Shown here: positions 20,013-27,467 of the stretch, in pieces
Numbering within the stretch: the first letter of the stretch is position 1
Layout: every line of letters begins with the position of its first letter
Source: Pseudoxanthomonas suwonensis
GTDB taxonomy: Bacteria; Pseudomonadota; Gammaproteobacteria; Xanthomonadales; Xanthomonadaceae
Assembly (NCBI RefSeq): GCF_010093235.1
Contig: NZ_PDWP01000003.1
Coordinates: 1 to 64,000 of the forward strand
Length of the DNA stretch: 64,000 nucleotides
Direction: 5' to 3'
Notes under the pieces: generated by a model
Told to the model about the DNA's origin: nothing
What the model saw: the letters and a program-made list of their open reading frames with translations, nothing else
Database searches by the model: none
Made by a program: the position numbers and the translations under genes

Positions 20013-20914
20013 GCAGGCAGCTCCACGCGGCTTTCCGGGATGCCCAGCGTCCGCTCCAGGCGCAATGCATACAGGCCGCCGGAGGAGGGCGCACGCGCCA
20101 GCGCCCCGGCGTCCAGGCCTTCCGGCGAGGTGATCACGTAGAGCGTGTCCAGCCGCGGGCCGCCGATCGCGCAGCACGAGGGCTGCGGTACGGGCAGGTG
20201 GATTTCGCGTTCGACCGAGCCGTCGGCATCGAAACGGACCACCCGGGCGCCGCCCCAGCGGGCGTTCCAGATCCGGCCTTCGGCATCCATGCAGGAGCCG
20301 TCGGGCGAGCCGCTGGCGGCGCCGGCGGCCACGACCGGGCGTGGCGCGCCGACCAGCGCGGCCTCCGGGTCGTATTCGGCCTGGAGGATGGTGCCGGTGG
20401 GGGTGTCGCACCAGTACAGGGTGCGGCCGTCGCGGGAGAAGCAGATCGAGTTGGGAATGCCGATGCCGCCCGTCGGCAGGCGGCGCAGGCCGTGCGCCGC
20501 CGAGTACTGGTACATCGCGCCGGTGGGCGCATGGCCCGGGTTCTGGTTCATCGTGCCGAACACGAAGTTGCCGTGGCGGTCGGCGCGGCCGTCGTTGCTG
20601 CGGTGGCCGGGAAGGGCCGGCTCGATATCGGCCAGGTGGCGCAGCTGCAGCGCACCGGGGGCGTCGGCATCGACCCTGGCCTCATGCAGGGAACTGGCCA
20701 GCACCAGCAGCAGCCGGTCGTCCTGGCCCAGGCCGATGCAGCCGGGGCGGTCGGGCAGGTCCCAGTGGCGGGTCAGGCCATCGGCGGGACGGTGCAACCA
20801 CAGGCCGCGCCCATCGATGTCCACCCACAGCACGGCCTGGCGACGATCGCACCAGACCACGCCTTCGCCGTGCGCGCAGCGCGAGTCGACCAGCAGCTCG
20901 GGGACGTTTTCCAT
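20009..20914 (-). CDS. SMP-30/gluconolactonase-family lactonase
   Basis: A 301-residue six-bladed beta-propeller of the SMP-30/regucalcin family, metal-dependent lactonases. Metal-ligand regions are HGEGVVW near the N-terminus, SNDGRADRHGN, GIPNSICFSRDG and SGSPDGSCMDAEG. Given its position, it most likely hydrolyses D-galactono-lactone to galactonate. It starts 7 bp after dgoD and overlaps dgoK. An upstream in-frame ATG inside dgoD was rejected. Confidence 0.88.
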   Translation of the reverse strand: MENVPELLVDSRCAHGEGVVWCDRRQAVLWVDIDGRGLWLHRPADGLTRHWDLPDRPGCIGLGQDDRLLLVLASSLHEARVDADAPGALQLRHLADIEPALPGHRSNDGRADRHGNFVFGTMNQNPGHAPTGAMYQYSAAHGLRRLPTGGIGIPNSICFSRDGRTLYWCDTPTGTILQAEYDPEAALVGAPRPVVAAGAASGSPDGSCMDAEGRIWNARWGGARVVRFDADGSVEREIHLPVPQPSCCAIGGPRLDTLYVITSPEGLDAGALARAPSSGGLYALRLERTLGIPESRVELPA

Positions 20915-20921
20915 GTCGCTC

Positions 20922-22070
20922 CTACCATTCGGCAACGCTGGCGTCGGCGTGCCGCCACACGGGGTTGCGCCAGTCCGGCGGGTTGGCATGCGCGTGGCGC
21001 AGCCGTTCCTCGTCGACCTCCACGCCCAGGCCCGGGAGCGGCAGGGCGCGGATGTCGCCATTGTCGCAGCGGAAGTCGTCCTTGTTGAGGACGTAGTCGA
21101 GCAGGTCGGCGCCCTGGTTGTAGTGGATGCCGATGCTCTGCTCCTGCAGCACCGCGTTGTGGGCGACGAAGTCCAGCTGCAGGCAGGCCGCCAGCGCCAC
21201 CGGACCGAGCGGGCAATGCGGTGCCAGGGCGACGTCGTAGGCCTCGGCCATGGCGGCGATCTTCAGGCACTCGGTGATGCCGCCGGCGTGCGACAGGTCC
21301 GGCTGCAGGATCGCCAGCCCACCTGCTTCCAGCACGCGCTTGAACTCGAAGCGCGAATACATGCGCTCGCCAGCTGCCAGCGGGATCGGGGTCGATGCGG
21401 CCAGGCGCGGGTAGTACTCGGCCTGCTCCGGCAGCACCGGTTCCTCGACGAACAGCGGCCGGAACGGCTCCAGTTCGCGCAGCAGGGCCCTGGCCATCGG
21501 TGCGCCGACGCGGCCGTGGAAGTCCACGCCGAAGTCCACGCTGTCGCCGAAGGCCTCGCGCACGGCGGCGACCCTGGCCACGGCCTGGTCCACCGCGCGC
21601 GGACTGTCGACCAGCTTCATCTCCTCGGTGCCGTTGAACTTGAAGGTGTCGAAGCCGAGCTCGCGGTAGCCGCGGATCTGCTCGACCAGGTCGGCCGGAC
21701 GGTCGCCGCCGACCCAGCGGTAGGTCTTCATCCGGTCACGCACGCGGCCGCCGAGCAGCTCGTACACCGGCACGCCCAGGGCCTTGCCCTTGATGTCCCA
21801 CAGCGCCTGGTCGATGCCGGCGATCGCGCTCATCAGCACCGGGCCGCCGCGGTAGAAGCCGCCGCGGTAGAGCGTCTGCCAAAGGTCGTTGATCCGCGCC
21901 GGATCCTTGCCGATGACGTACTCGCCCAGCTCGTGCACCGCAGCCTCGACCGTGCGTGCGCGGCCCTCGACCACCGGCTCGCCCCAGCCGGTGATGCCTT
22001 CGTCGGTTTCGATCTTCAGGAACAGCCAGCGTGGCGCGGCGTGGTAGGTGGTGAGGCGGGTGATCTTCAT
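20922..22070 (-). CDS. dgoD: D-galactonate dehydratase
   Basis: Enolase-superfamily enzyme that dehydrates D-galactonate to 2-keto-3-deoxygalactonate. At 382 residues it equals E. coli DgoD in length and follows it closely from memory: [40 protein letters not shown], the metal ligands in [15 protein letters not shown] and [10 protein letters not shown], and the catalytic His in APHCPLGP. Its ATG overlaps the dgoA stop (ATGA). No galactonate transporter (dgoT) lies nearby, suggesting that galactonate is made inside the cell rather than imported. Confidence 0.96.
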   Translation of the reverse strand: MKITRLTTYHAAPRWLFLKIETDEGITGWGEPVVEGRARTVEAAVHELGEYVIGKDPARINDLWQTLYRGGFYRGGPVLMSAIAGIDQALWDIKGKALGVPVYELLGGRVRDRMKTYRWVGGDRPADLVEQIRGYRELGFDTFKFNGTEEMKLVDSPRAVDQAVARVAAVREAFGDSVDFGVDFHGRVGAPMARALLRELEPFRPLFVEEPVLPEQAEYYPRLAASTPIPLAAGERMYSRFEFKRVLEAGGLAILQPDLSHAGGITECLKIAAMAEAYDVALAPHCPLGPVALAACLQLDFVAHNAVLQEQSIGIHYNQGADLLDYVLNKDDFRCDNGDIRALPLPGLGVEVDEERLRHAHANPPDWRNPVWRHADASVAEW

Positions 22071-22693
22071 TCGTGGTGGTCCATCAGGGCCTGGCGGAAC
22101 GCGTGCGCGTTCCGCCGCGTCGCCTCCGGGGACTGGCCGGGCCGGTAGAGCTCGCCGCCGATGCCGGCGCCGGCACAGCCGGCCGCCAGCCAGGCGGGCA
22201 GGGTTTGCGTGGTCACGCCGCCCACGGCGAACAGGGGGACGTCGGGCGGCAGCACGGCACGCAGGGCGCGCACGTGACCGGTGCCGTAGGTGGCGGCCGG
22301 GAACAGCTTGAGCATGCTGGCGCCGGCATCCAGCGCCGCGAACGCCTCGCTGGCGGTGGCGAAGCCGGCCAGCACCTGCAGTCCGGCTTCGGCGGCATGG
22401 CGGATAAGCACCGGGTTGGTATTGGGCGTGACGATGAAGCGCGCGCCAAGCCTGCGCAGCGTGTCGACCTGTCCGGTGCGCAGTACGGTGCCGCCGCCGA
22501 TCCAGGCGCGGTCGCCGCAGGCGCGTGCCGCCTCGCCGATGCTCACGGCCCAGTCCGGCGAATTGAGCGGGACCTCGATCGCGTCGTAGCCCTCGTCCAG
22601 CAGGGCCTGCAGGTGCGCGGGTGCCTGCTCCGGGGTGAGGCCGCGGAGGATGGCCACGAGGGGGAGCCGGAACGGCAGGGAAGGGGCGCTCAT
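22067..22693 (-). CDS. dgoA: 2-dehydro-3-deoxy-6-phosphogalactonate aldolase
   Basis: Class I aldolase that splits KDPGal to pyruvate and glyceraldehyde 3-phosphate. The 208-residue KDPG-aldolase-fold protein has VAILRGL at the N-terminus, AIEVPLNSP with the catalytic Glu, GGGTV, and the Schiff-base Lys in [11 protein letters not shown]. First gene of the operon; an alternative ATG 21 bp upstream exists. Its promoter must lie in the 207-bp spacer shared with the divergent LysR gene. Confidence 0.94.
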   Translation of the reverse strand: MSAPSLPFRLPLVAILRGLTPEQAPAHLQALLDEGYDAIEVPLNSPDWAVSIGEAARACGDRAWIGGGTVLRTGQVDTLRRLGARFIVTPNTNPVLIRHAAEAGLQVLAGFATASEAFAALDAGASMLKLFPAATYGTGHVRALRAVLPPDVPLFAVGGVTTQTLPAWLAAGCAGAGIGGELYRPGQSPEATRRNAHAFRQALMDHHE

Positions 22694-22872
22694 GCTCGGG
22701 CTCCGCGGTGGCATGGCGTGATCGTATGCAAGACGTGCGTCGGGGCGGTATCGGTTGGCGAGGTGGAGGGTGGCCGCGCCCGGGCTGGGGTGGAGGGGTA
22801 CCGGCCCGGGCGTGCCACATGCGTAGCGTCGCCCGGATGAGATATGTTTGGAAATGAAATTTTCGAGCCAAT

Positions 22873-22891
22873 CTATTCCGGGCGCATATAG
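22873..22891. promoter_or_regulatory. T-N11-A LysR-type binding site over the regulator's ribosome-binding site
   Basis: The perfect dyad CTAT-N11-ATAG fits the LysR-family T-N11-A box. It lies 9 bp upstream of the LysR ATG and overlaps the start of the AGGA Shine-Dalgarno sequence (22890-22893). It is also in the dgoA divergent promoter region. Binding of the adjacent LysR protein is inferred. Confidence 0.5.
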
Positions 22892-22900
22892 GATCCTGCC

Positions 22901-23863
22901 ATGAACCATGCACCTGCCGCCTCGCACTGGGCCAACCCGGCCCGGCTCAAGACCCGGCACCTGATGCTGTTGCTGCACCTGGACGAACAGGGATCGGTGC
23001 TGCGGGCGGCCGAGGCGGCCCGCATGACCCAGCCGGCCGCGTCGAAGCTGCTGGCGGAGATGGAGGGGCTGCTGGGCGTGCCCCTGTTCGAGCGCCACGC
23101 CCGCGGCGTCCAGCCAACCTGGTACGGCCAGGTGCTGATCCGGCGTGCGCGCAGCGCACTGCTGGAGATCGGCCGCGCCCAGGAGGAGATCGCGGCGCTT
23201 CGCGACGGACGCATGGGGCAGGCTTCGGTCGGCACGGTGGTCAATCCGGGCACCAACCTGGTCCCTGCGGCGGTGGCCGCGATCAAGCGCGAACATCCGG
23301 GCATCCTGGTGCGGGTGGAGATGGACTACAGCCGTCCGCTGGTGGCGAAGCTGCTCGATGGCCAGCTGGACCTGGTGGTGGGGCGGATCATGGAGCCGGC
23401 CGGCGGCATGGAGCTGGAGTTCGAACCGCTGGCCGACGAACCCCATTCGGTGATCGTGCGCGGCGAACACCCCCTGGCCAGCCGCCAGCGCCTGGTCCAT
23501 GCCGACCTCGCTCCGTTCGGATGGATCCTGCCGCCGCCGGACAGCGTGCTGCGCACCCGGCTGGAGACGATGTTCCTGGAGCGTGGCCTGACTCCCCCGG
23601 ACAACGTGGTGGAAACCTCCTCGCTGCCGGTGACGGTGAACCTGCTGCGCGCCAGCGACCTGCTGGCCGCGCTGCCAGTCGAGGCGGTGGCCGCGTACCT
23701 TTCGGCGCGCCAGCTGGCAGTGCTGCCGCTGGAGCTGGGAGTGGGCATGGAGTCCTTCGGGATCATCCGCCGCCGCGGGCATCTCCTCTCGCCAGCAGCC
23801 CAGCGCGTGCTGGAGGCCCTGCGCACGGTCGCCAGGGCGCTATATCCCGGCTTCCGCCGTTAA
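22901..23863 (+). CDS. LysR-family regulator of the galactonate/galactose genes
   Basis: A 320-residue LysR-type regulator: winged HTH at about 17-75 ([24 protein letters not shown]), a linker helix, and a C-terminal effector domain (about 100-305) resembling the GbpR-like group associated with galactose and other sugars. It diverges from dgoA-dgoD-lactonase-dgoK, the usual LysR layout, whereas E. coli controls dgo genes with the GntR protein DgoR. The first TonB receptor starts 174 bp downstream on the same strand, so it might also affect that gene. Confidence 0.88.
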   Translation: MNHAPAASHWANPARLKTRHLMLLLHLDEQGSVLRAAEAARMTQPAASKLLAEMEGLLGVPLFERHARGVQPTWYGQVLIRRARSALLEIGRAQEEIAALRDGRMGQASVGTVVNPGTNLVPAAVAAIKREHPGILVRVEMDYSRPLVAKLLDGQLDLVVGRIMEPAGGMELEFEPLADEPHSVIVRGEHPLASRQRLVHADLAPFGWILPPPDSVLRTRLETMFLERGLTPPDNVVETSSLPVTVNLLRASDLLAALPVEAVAAYLSARQLAVLPLELGVGMESFGIIRRRGHLLSPAAQRVLEALRTVARALYPGFRR

Positions 23864-23917
23864 CTTCCCGGCTATTGGCGGGAACTGTCACATACGCAAC
23901 TTCGTCCCGTTCCCCGG

Positions 23918-23946
23918 TTGACCGCCGTCACGTGGTAGCGTTAACG
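23918..23946 (+). promoter_or_regulatory. Candidate promoter with LacI-like operator for the first TonB receptor
   Basis: A sigma70-like pair, TTGACC (23918-23923) and TTAACG (23941-23946), is spaced 17 bp. TGGTAGCGTTAACG (23933-23946) covers the -10 region and resembles, at 11 of 14 positions, the TGTTAGCGCTAACA operator typical of LacI-family sugar regulators, several of which control TonB-receptor loci in xanthomonads. No LacI gene is in the window. Confidence 0.45.
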
Positions 23947-24037
23947 TGCCGTTCACGCACCTTCGCCGGAACGCGGGGCCGTGCCCGGGCAATGCCCCCA
24001 CAACTGAAAAAATCCTTTATCTCTGGGAGGGGACTGG

Positions 24038-27000
24038 ATGTCGAAGTACATGAACCGTGCCGCTGGCCGCGGCGCGAAGTCGCACCTGCATATGCAGCGC
24101 CAGGCCCTGGCCGTCGGCGTTGCCATGGTCCTGGCCGCCGCTACTTCCAGCGCGCAGGAAGCCAACACCGCATCGTCGGACGCCGTCGAGCTGGATACCG
24201 TCCAGGTGACCGGCCTGCGCGGCAGCCTCATGCGCGCGCAGGACCTGAAGCAGGACGCCGAGCAGATCATCGACTCGGTCACCGCCCAGGACATCGGCGC
24301 CCTGCCGGACCGCAGCGTCACCGAAACCCTGAAGCGCGTTTCCGGCGTCACGGTTACCGGCTTCGCGGCGCGTGACGATACCGACCACTTCTCGGCCGAA
24401 GGCAGCGGCGTGATGATCCGCGGCCTGACCTTCGTCCGCGGCGAGCTCAACGGCCGTGACGTGTTCAGCGCCAACGGTGGCCGCGGTATCAGCTTCGAGG
24501 AAGTACCCGCCGAACTGATGGCCGGCGTCGACGTGTACAAGAATCCCTCCGCCGAGATCATCGAAGGGGGCCTGGGCGGTACGGTCAACCTGCGCACCCG
24601 CATGCCGTTCGACGAGCCGGGCCGCAAGATCGCCGGCAGCATCGATTACAACCGTGGCGACAAGGCGAAGGACGGCCGTCCGTCCGGCTCCTTCCTGTTC
24701 AGCGACCGCTGGGAGACTGGCATCGGTGAAATCGGCTTCCTCGCCAATGCCTCCTACTCAGAGCTGGCAACCCGCTCCGACGGCGTGCAGATCCAGCCGT
24801 TCGTGCGTCGTGGGCGCACGCCGGCCGAACAGCCCGAGGGCAATGGCGGCTATTGGGACTGGGAGCTGGGCGATTGGCGCGATGCTGACGAGCAGCGCGA
24901 GGACCTGCTCGCGGGCACCGACTTCGACCAGGTATATGTGCCGGGCGGCCTGAACTGGCGTCGTACCGACTTCGACCGTACCCGCCAGGGCGGTGCCTTC
25001 GCCTTCCAGTGGCGTCCCAGCGAGGACACCGAGGTCTATACGCAGTTCATCACCTCCAGGTACGAGCTGGAATGGCGCGAGCACTTCATGGAGTGCTGCG
25101 GCAGCATGGAGAAGAACGACATCAACTGGCAGGGTGACCGGGACAGGTTCCATCCCTGGTACCAGGACGGTCTGGCCGACCGCACCAACAACGTGGTGCC
25201 GATGCCGGGCACCCGCTTTGAGTACGACCAGTACGGTCGTTTCCTGCGCGGCACCCTCCGCCAGGGCGGCTGGCGCGGTCAGCCGGAGGACGGCCCGTCG
25301 AACATGTACCAGAACTCGGGCATCCAGTTCGCTGCGGGTAACCGCTATAACGTCCAGGATTCGAAGACCACCGACTGGTCGGCGGGCTTCCGTCACTACC
25401 TTACCGACGCGCTGACCCTGCGTGGTGACTTCCAGTACGTGAAGTCGACCAGCGACAACATCGACTTCTCGGTCCACACCTCGACCCTGCTCGAGCAGGT
25501 AACGCTGGACGTGACCGGCAAGTACCCGTCGCTGACCATCGGCGAGCCGTCCAGCGCCCTGGCCCAGGAGAACTACTTCTGGCGCTCGGCGATGGACCAT
25601 GTCGCGCAGAACGAGGGTACCGAGCGCGCCGGTCGCCTTGACCTGGAGTACACCTTCCTCGACAGCGCCTGGCTGCGTAAGTGGCGTGCCGGCGTGCGCG
25701 TGGCCGATCGCAGCTACACCAGCCTGTCCACCAACTGGAACTGGGGACCGATCAGCGACGACTGGCGCCGCATTGCCAACGCGCCGGATCCGAACCGTCC
25801 GCCGGTGGCCTGGCTGGACCAGTTCTTCCCGACCGACTCCACGCTGTACTCGATGTCGGACTTCTTCGGCGGCAAGGTCAACGTCCCGGTGAACTTCTGG
25901 ACGGCCCGCGATGGCCTGGTGACCCGCGAAGCAGTGCTGGCCACTCTGTCGACGATCGAGTCGACCGGCGACACCTGGAGCCCGGTGGAATACGGTCCGG
26001 AGTTCGTGAATGGCCAGGATGAGCGCACCCAGGCGGCGTACGGTGTCCTGTACTTCGGCAATGACGAGCTTGCCCGCCCGGTTGACGGTAATGTGGGTGT
26101 GCGCGTGGTCAAGACCAGTGTCCGCAGCCAGGGCGGTTTCCAGCTGCCGGATATGTCCGGCTCCCGGTCGGAGAGCGACCCGTACGTCGCGCCGGAGGTG
26201 CTGGAGGCGTTCCAGGGTCAGGCGTTCCGCACGGACCCGAACAGCACCACCTACACCGACGTCCTGCCCAGCCTCAACGTCCGTGTGCGTTTCGACCACG
26301 GCCTGCAGTGGCGTTTCGCCGCATCCAAGGCCATCGCACGGCCCGAGTTCCGCCTGATGCAACCCTGGCTCTCGCTGTCGGCATCGGCCGAAGCCTGCCG
26401 CTGGGCCCTGCGTGACGGCCTGCGCACCGAGCTTTGCGGTTTCGAGGACCTGTCCTACAGCGGCAGCGCCGGCAGCCCGGACCTGAAACCGATGCGTGCG
26501 ACGCAGTTCGACACGGCCCTGGAGTGGTACTTCGGTCCGGCCAATAGCGCGTACATCACGTTCTTCCACAAGGACGTCAAGAACTACTTCGCTTCGCAGA
26601 CGGGCGTCGAGACCTGGGACGGGATCGAGTACACGGTTACCCGTACCCGCAACCTGGACGAGGGGAAGATCCGCGGCTTCGAAGTGGGCTACTCCCAGTT
26701 CTTCGACTTCCTGCCGGGCTTCGGCATCCAGGGCAACTACACCTTCGTCGACAGCTCCGGTGGCGCCAACGCCGTTGTGAACCCGTTCGACGAGGGTATC
26801 GCCCAGGCACAGCCGCTCGAGCTGCCCCTGGAAGGCCTGTCGCGTCGCAGCTACAACCTGCAGCTGGTGTATGAGCCGGGTCCGGTGTCCGTGCGCCTGG
26901 CCTACAACTGGCGTTCGCGTTACCTGCTGACTTCCAGCGACGTGATGCCGGCGATGCGCCAGCCTGTCTGGAACGACGACTACGGCCAGCTGGACGGCTC

Positions 27001-27190
27001 GTTCTTCTACAACATCAACAAGAACGTGCAGATCGGCCTGCAGGTCAACAACCTGACCAACAGCGTGACCAAGCTGCTGATGGGCCCGCGTGCCTATAAC
27101 CGCGACGGCTTCGTCGACGAGACGCTGTACAACCGCGCCTGGTTCGAGAACGACCGCCGCTACTCGGCGGTGCTGCGCGCGAGCTGGTAA
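24038..27190 (+). CDS. TonB-dependent receptor 1, probable xyloglucan-oligosaccharide importer
   Basis: A 1050-residue outer-membrane receptor. It has a long, basic signal region ending near AAATSSAQ (about 39), a TonB-box-like segment (LDTVQVTG), a plug domain (about 60-200, with DIGALPDRSVTETLKRVSGV and the EGGLGGTVNLRTR end motif) and a large beta-barrel ending in an aromatic residue (Trp). A second possible start, MQRQALAV at residue 19, would give a shorter signal peptide. GGGAGGGG-type ribosome-binding sequence precedes the ATG. Substrate is inferred from the downstream hydrolases. It is paralogous to the next gene. Confidence 0.92.
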   Translation: MSKYMNRAAGRGAKSHLHMQRQALAVGVAMVLAAATSSAQEANTASSDAVELDTVQVTGLRGSLMRAQDLKQDAEQIIDSVTAQDIGALPDRSVTETLKRVSGVTVTGFAARDDTDHFSAEGSGVMIRGLTFVRGELNGRDVFSANGGRGISFEEVPAELMAGVDVYKNPSAEIIEGGLGGTVNLRTRMPFDEPGRKIAGSIDYNRGDKAKDGRPSGSFLFSDRWETGIGEIGFLANASYSELATRSDGVQIQPFVRRGRTPAEQPEGNGGYWDWELGDWRDADEQREDLLAGTDFDQVYVPGGLNWRRTDFDRTRQGGAFAFQWRPSEDTEVYTQFITSRYELEWREHFMECCGSMEKNDINWQGDRDRFHPWYQDGLADRTNNVVPMPGTRFEYDQYGRFLRGTLRQGGWRGQPEDGPSNMYQNSGIQFAAGNRYNVQDSKTTDWSAGFRHYLTDALTLRGDFQYVKSTSDNIDFSVHTSTLLEQVTLDVTGKYPSLTIGEPSSALAQENYFWRSAMDHVAQNEGTERAGRLDLEYTFLDSAWLRKWRAGVRVADRSYTSLSTNWNWGPISDDWRRIANAPDPNRPPVAWLDQFFPTDSTLYSMSDFFGGKVNVPVNFWTARDGLVTREAVLATLSTIESTGDTWSPVEYGPEFVNGQDERTQAAYGVLYFGNDELARPVDGNVGVRVVKTSVRSQGGFQLPDMSGSRSESDPYVAPEVLEAFQGQAFRTDPNSTTYTDVLPSLNVRVRFDHGLQWRFAASKAIARPEFRLMQPWLSLSASAEACRWALRDGLRTELCGFEDLSYSGSAGSPDLKPMRATQFDTALEWYFGPANSAYITFFHKDVKNYFASQTGVETWDGIEYTVTRTRNLDEGKIRGFEVGYSQFFDFLPGFGIQGNYTFVDSSGGANAVVNPFDEGIAQAQPLELPLEGLSRRSYNLQLVYEPGPVSVRLAYNWRSRYLLTSSDVMPAMRQPVWNDDYGQLDGSFFYNINKNVQIGLQVNNLTNSVTKLLMGPRAYNRDGFVDETLYNRAWFENDRRYSAVLRASW

Positions 27191-27226
27191 GAGGCCTGCC
27201 GGATACCGGCAGCAAGCGTGAAAGGC

Positions 27227-27256
27227 ACGGCCCGCGGGGGGAACCCCGCGGGCCGT
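27227..27256 (+). terminator. Strong intercistronic hairpin between the two receptors
   Basis: A perfect 13-bp GC-rich stem (27227-27239 / 27244-27256) closes a GGAA tetraloop 36 bp after the receptor 1 stop. It is followed by TGCTTTG rather than a clean U-run, so it may be a partial terminator or an mRNA-end protector that sets receptor 1 above the downstream genes. Confidence 0.65.
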
Positions 27257-27271
27257 TGCTTTGTGGGGTGG

Positions 27272-27306
27272 TATTCCCGCGTCGAATAGCTGGTTCGGAA
27301 TAATTC
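27272..27306 (+). promoter_or_regulatory. AT-rich dyads upstream of the second receptor
   Basis: In an otherwise GC-rich spacer, TATTC-N7-GAATA (27272-27288) and GAATAATTC (27298-27306) make an AT-rich island about 160-195 bp before the second receptor start. It is a plausible promoter or operator, but no convincing -35/-10 pair was identified. Confidence 0.3.
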
Positions 27307-27467
27307 ATTGGTGGGGCATGGCGGCCTGAACCTATGCTCCGGCCACGGGTCCCCCCTGCGCCGGCAAAGCCGCGCGACCCTGCAGCCCCTCCGAAGGAAG
27401 GCCTGCGACAACCCGACGGACGTACCCCGTCCACGCTTGAACCGAACGTGTCCTGGGAGGGAACGCA

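Noticed and set aside
24758-26569. 603-codon minus-strand frame inside receptor 1
   Set aside because: Shadow of the receptor; no ribosome-binding site or domain.
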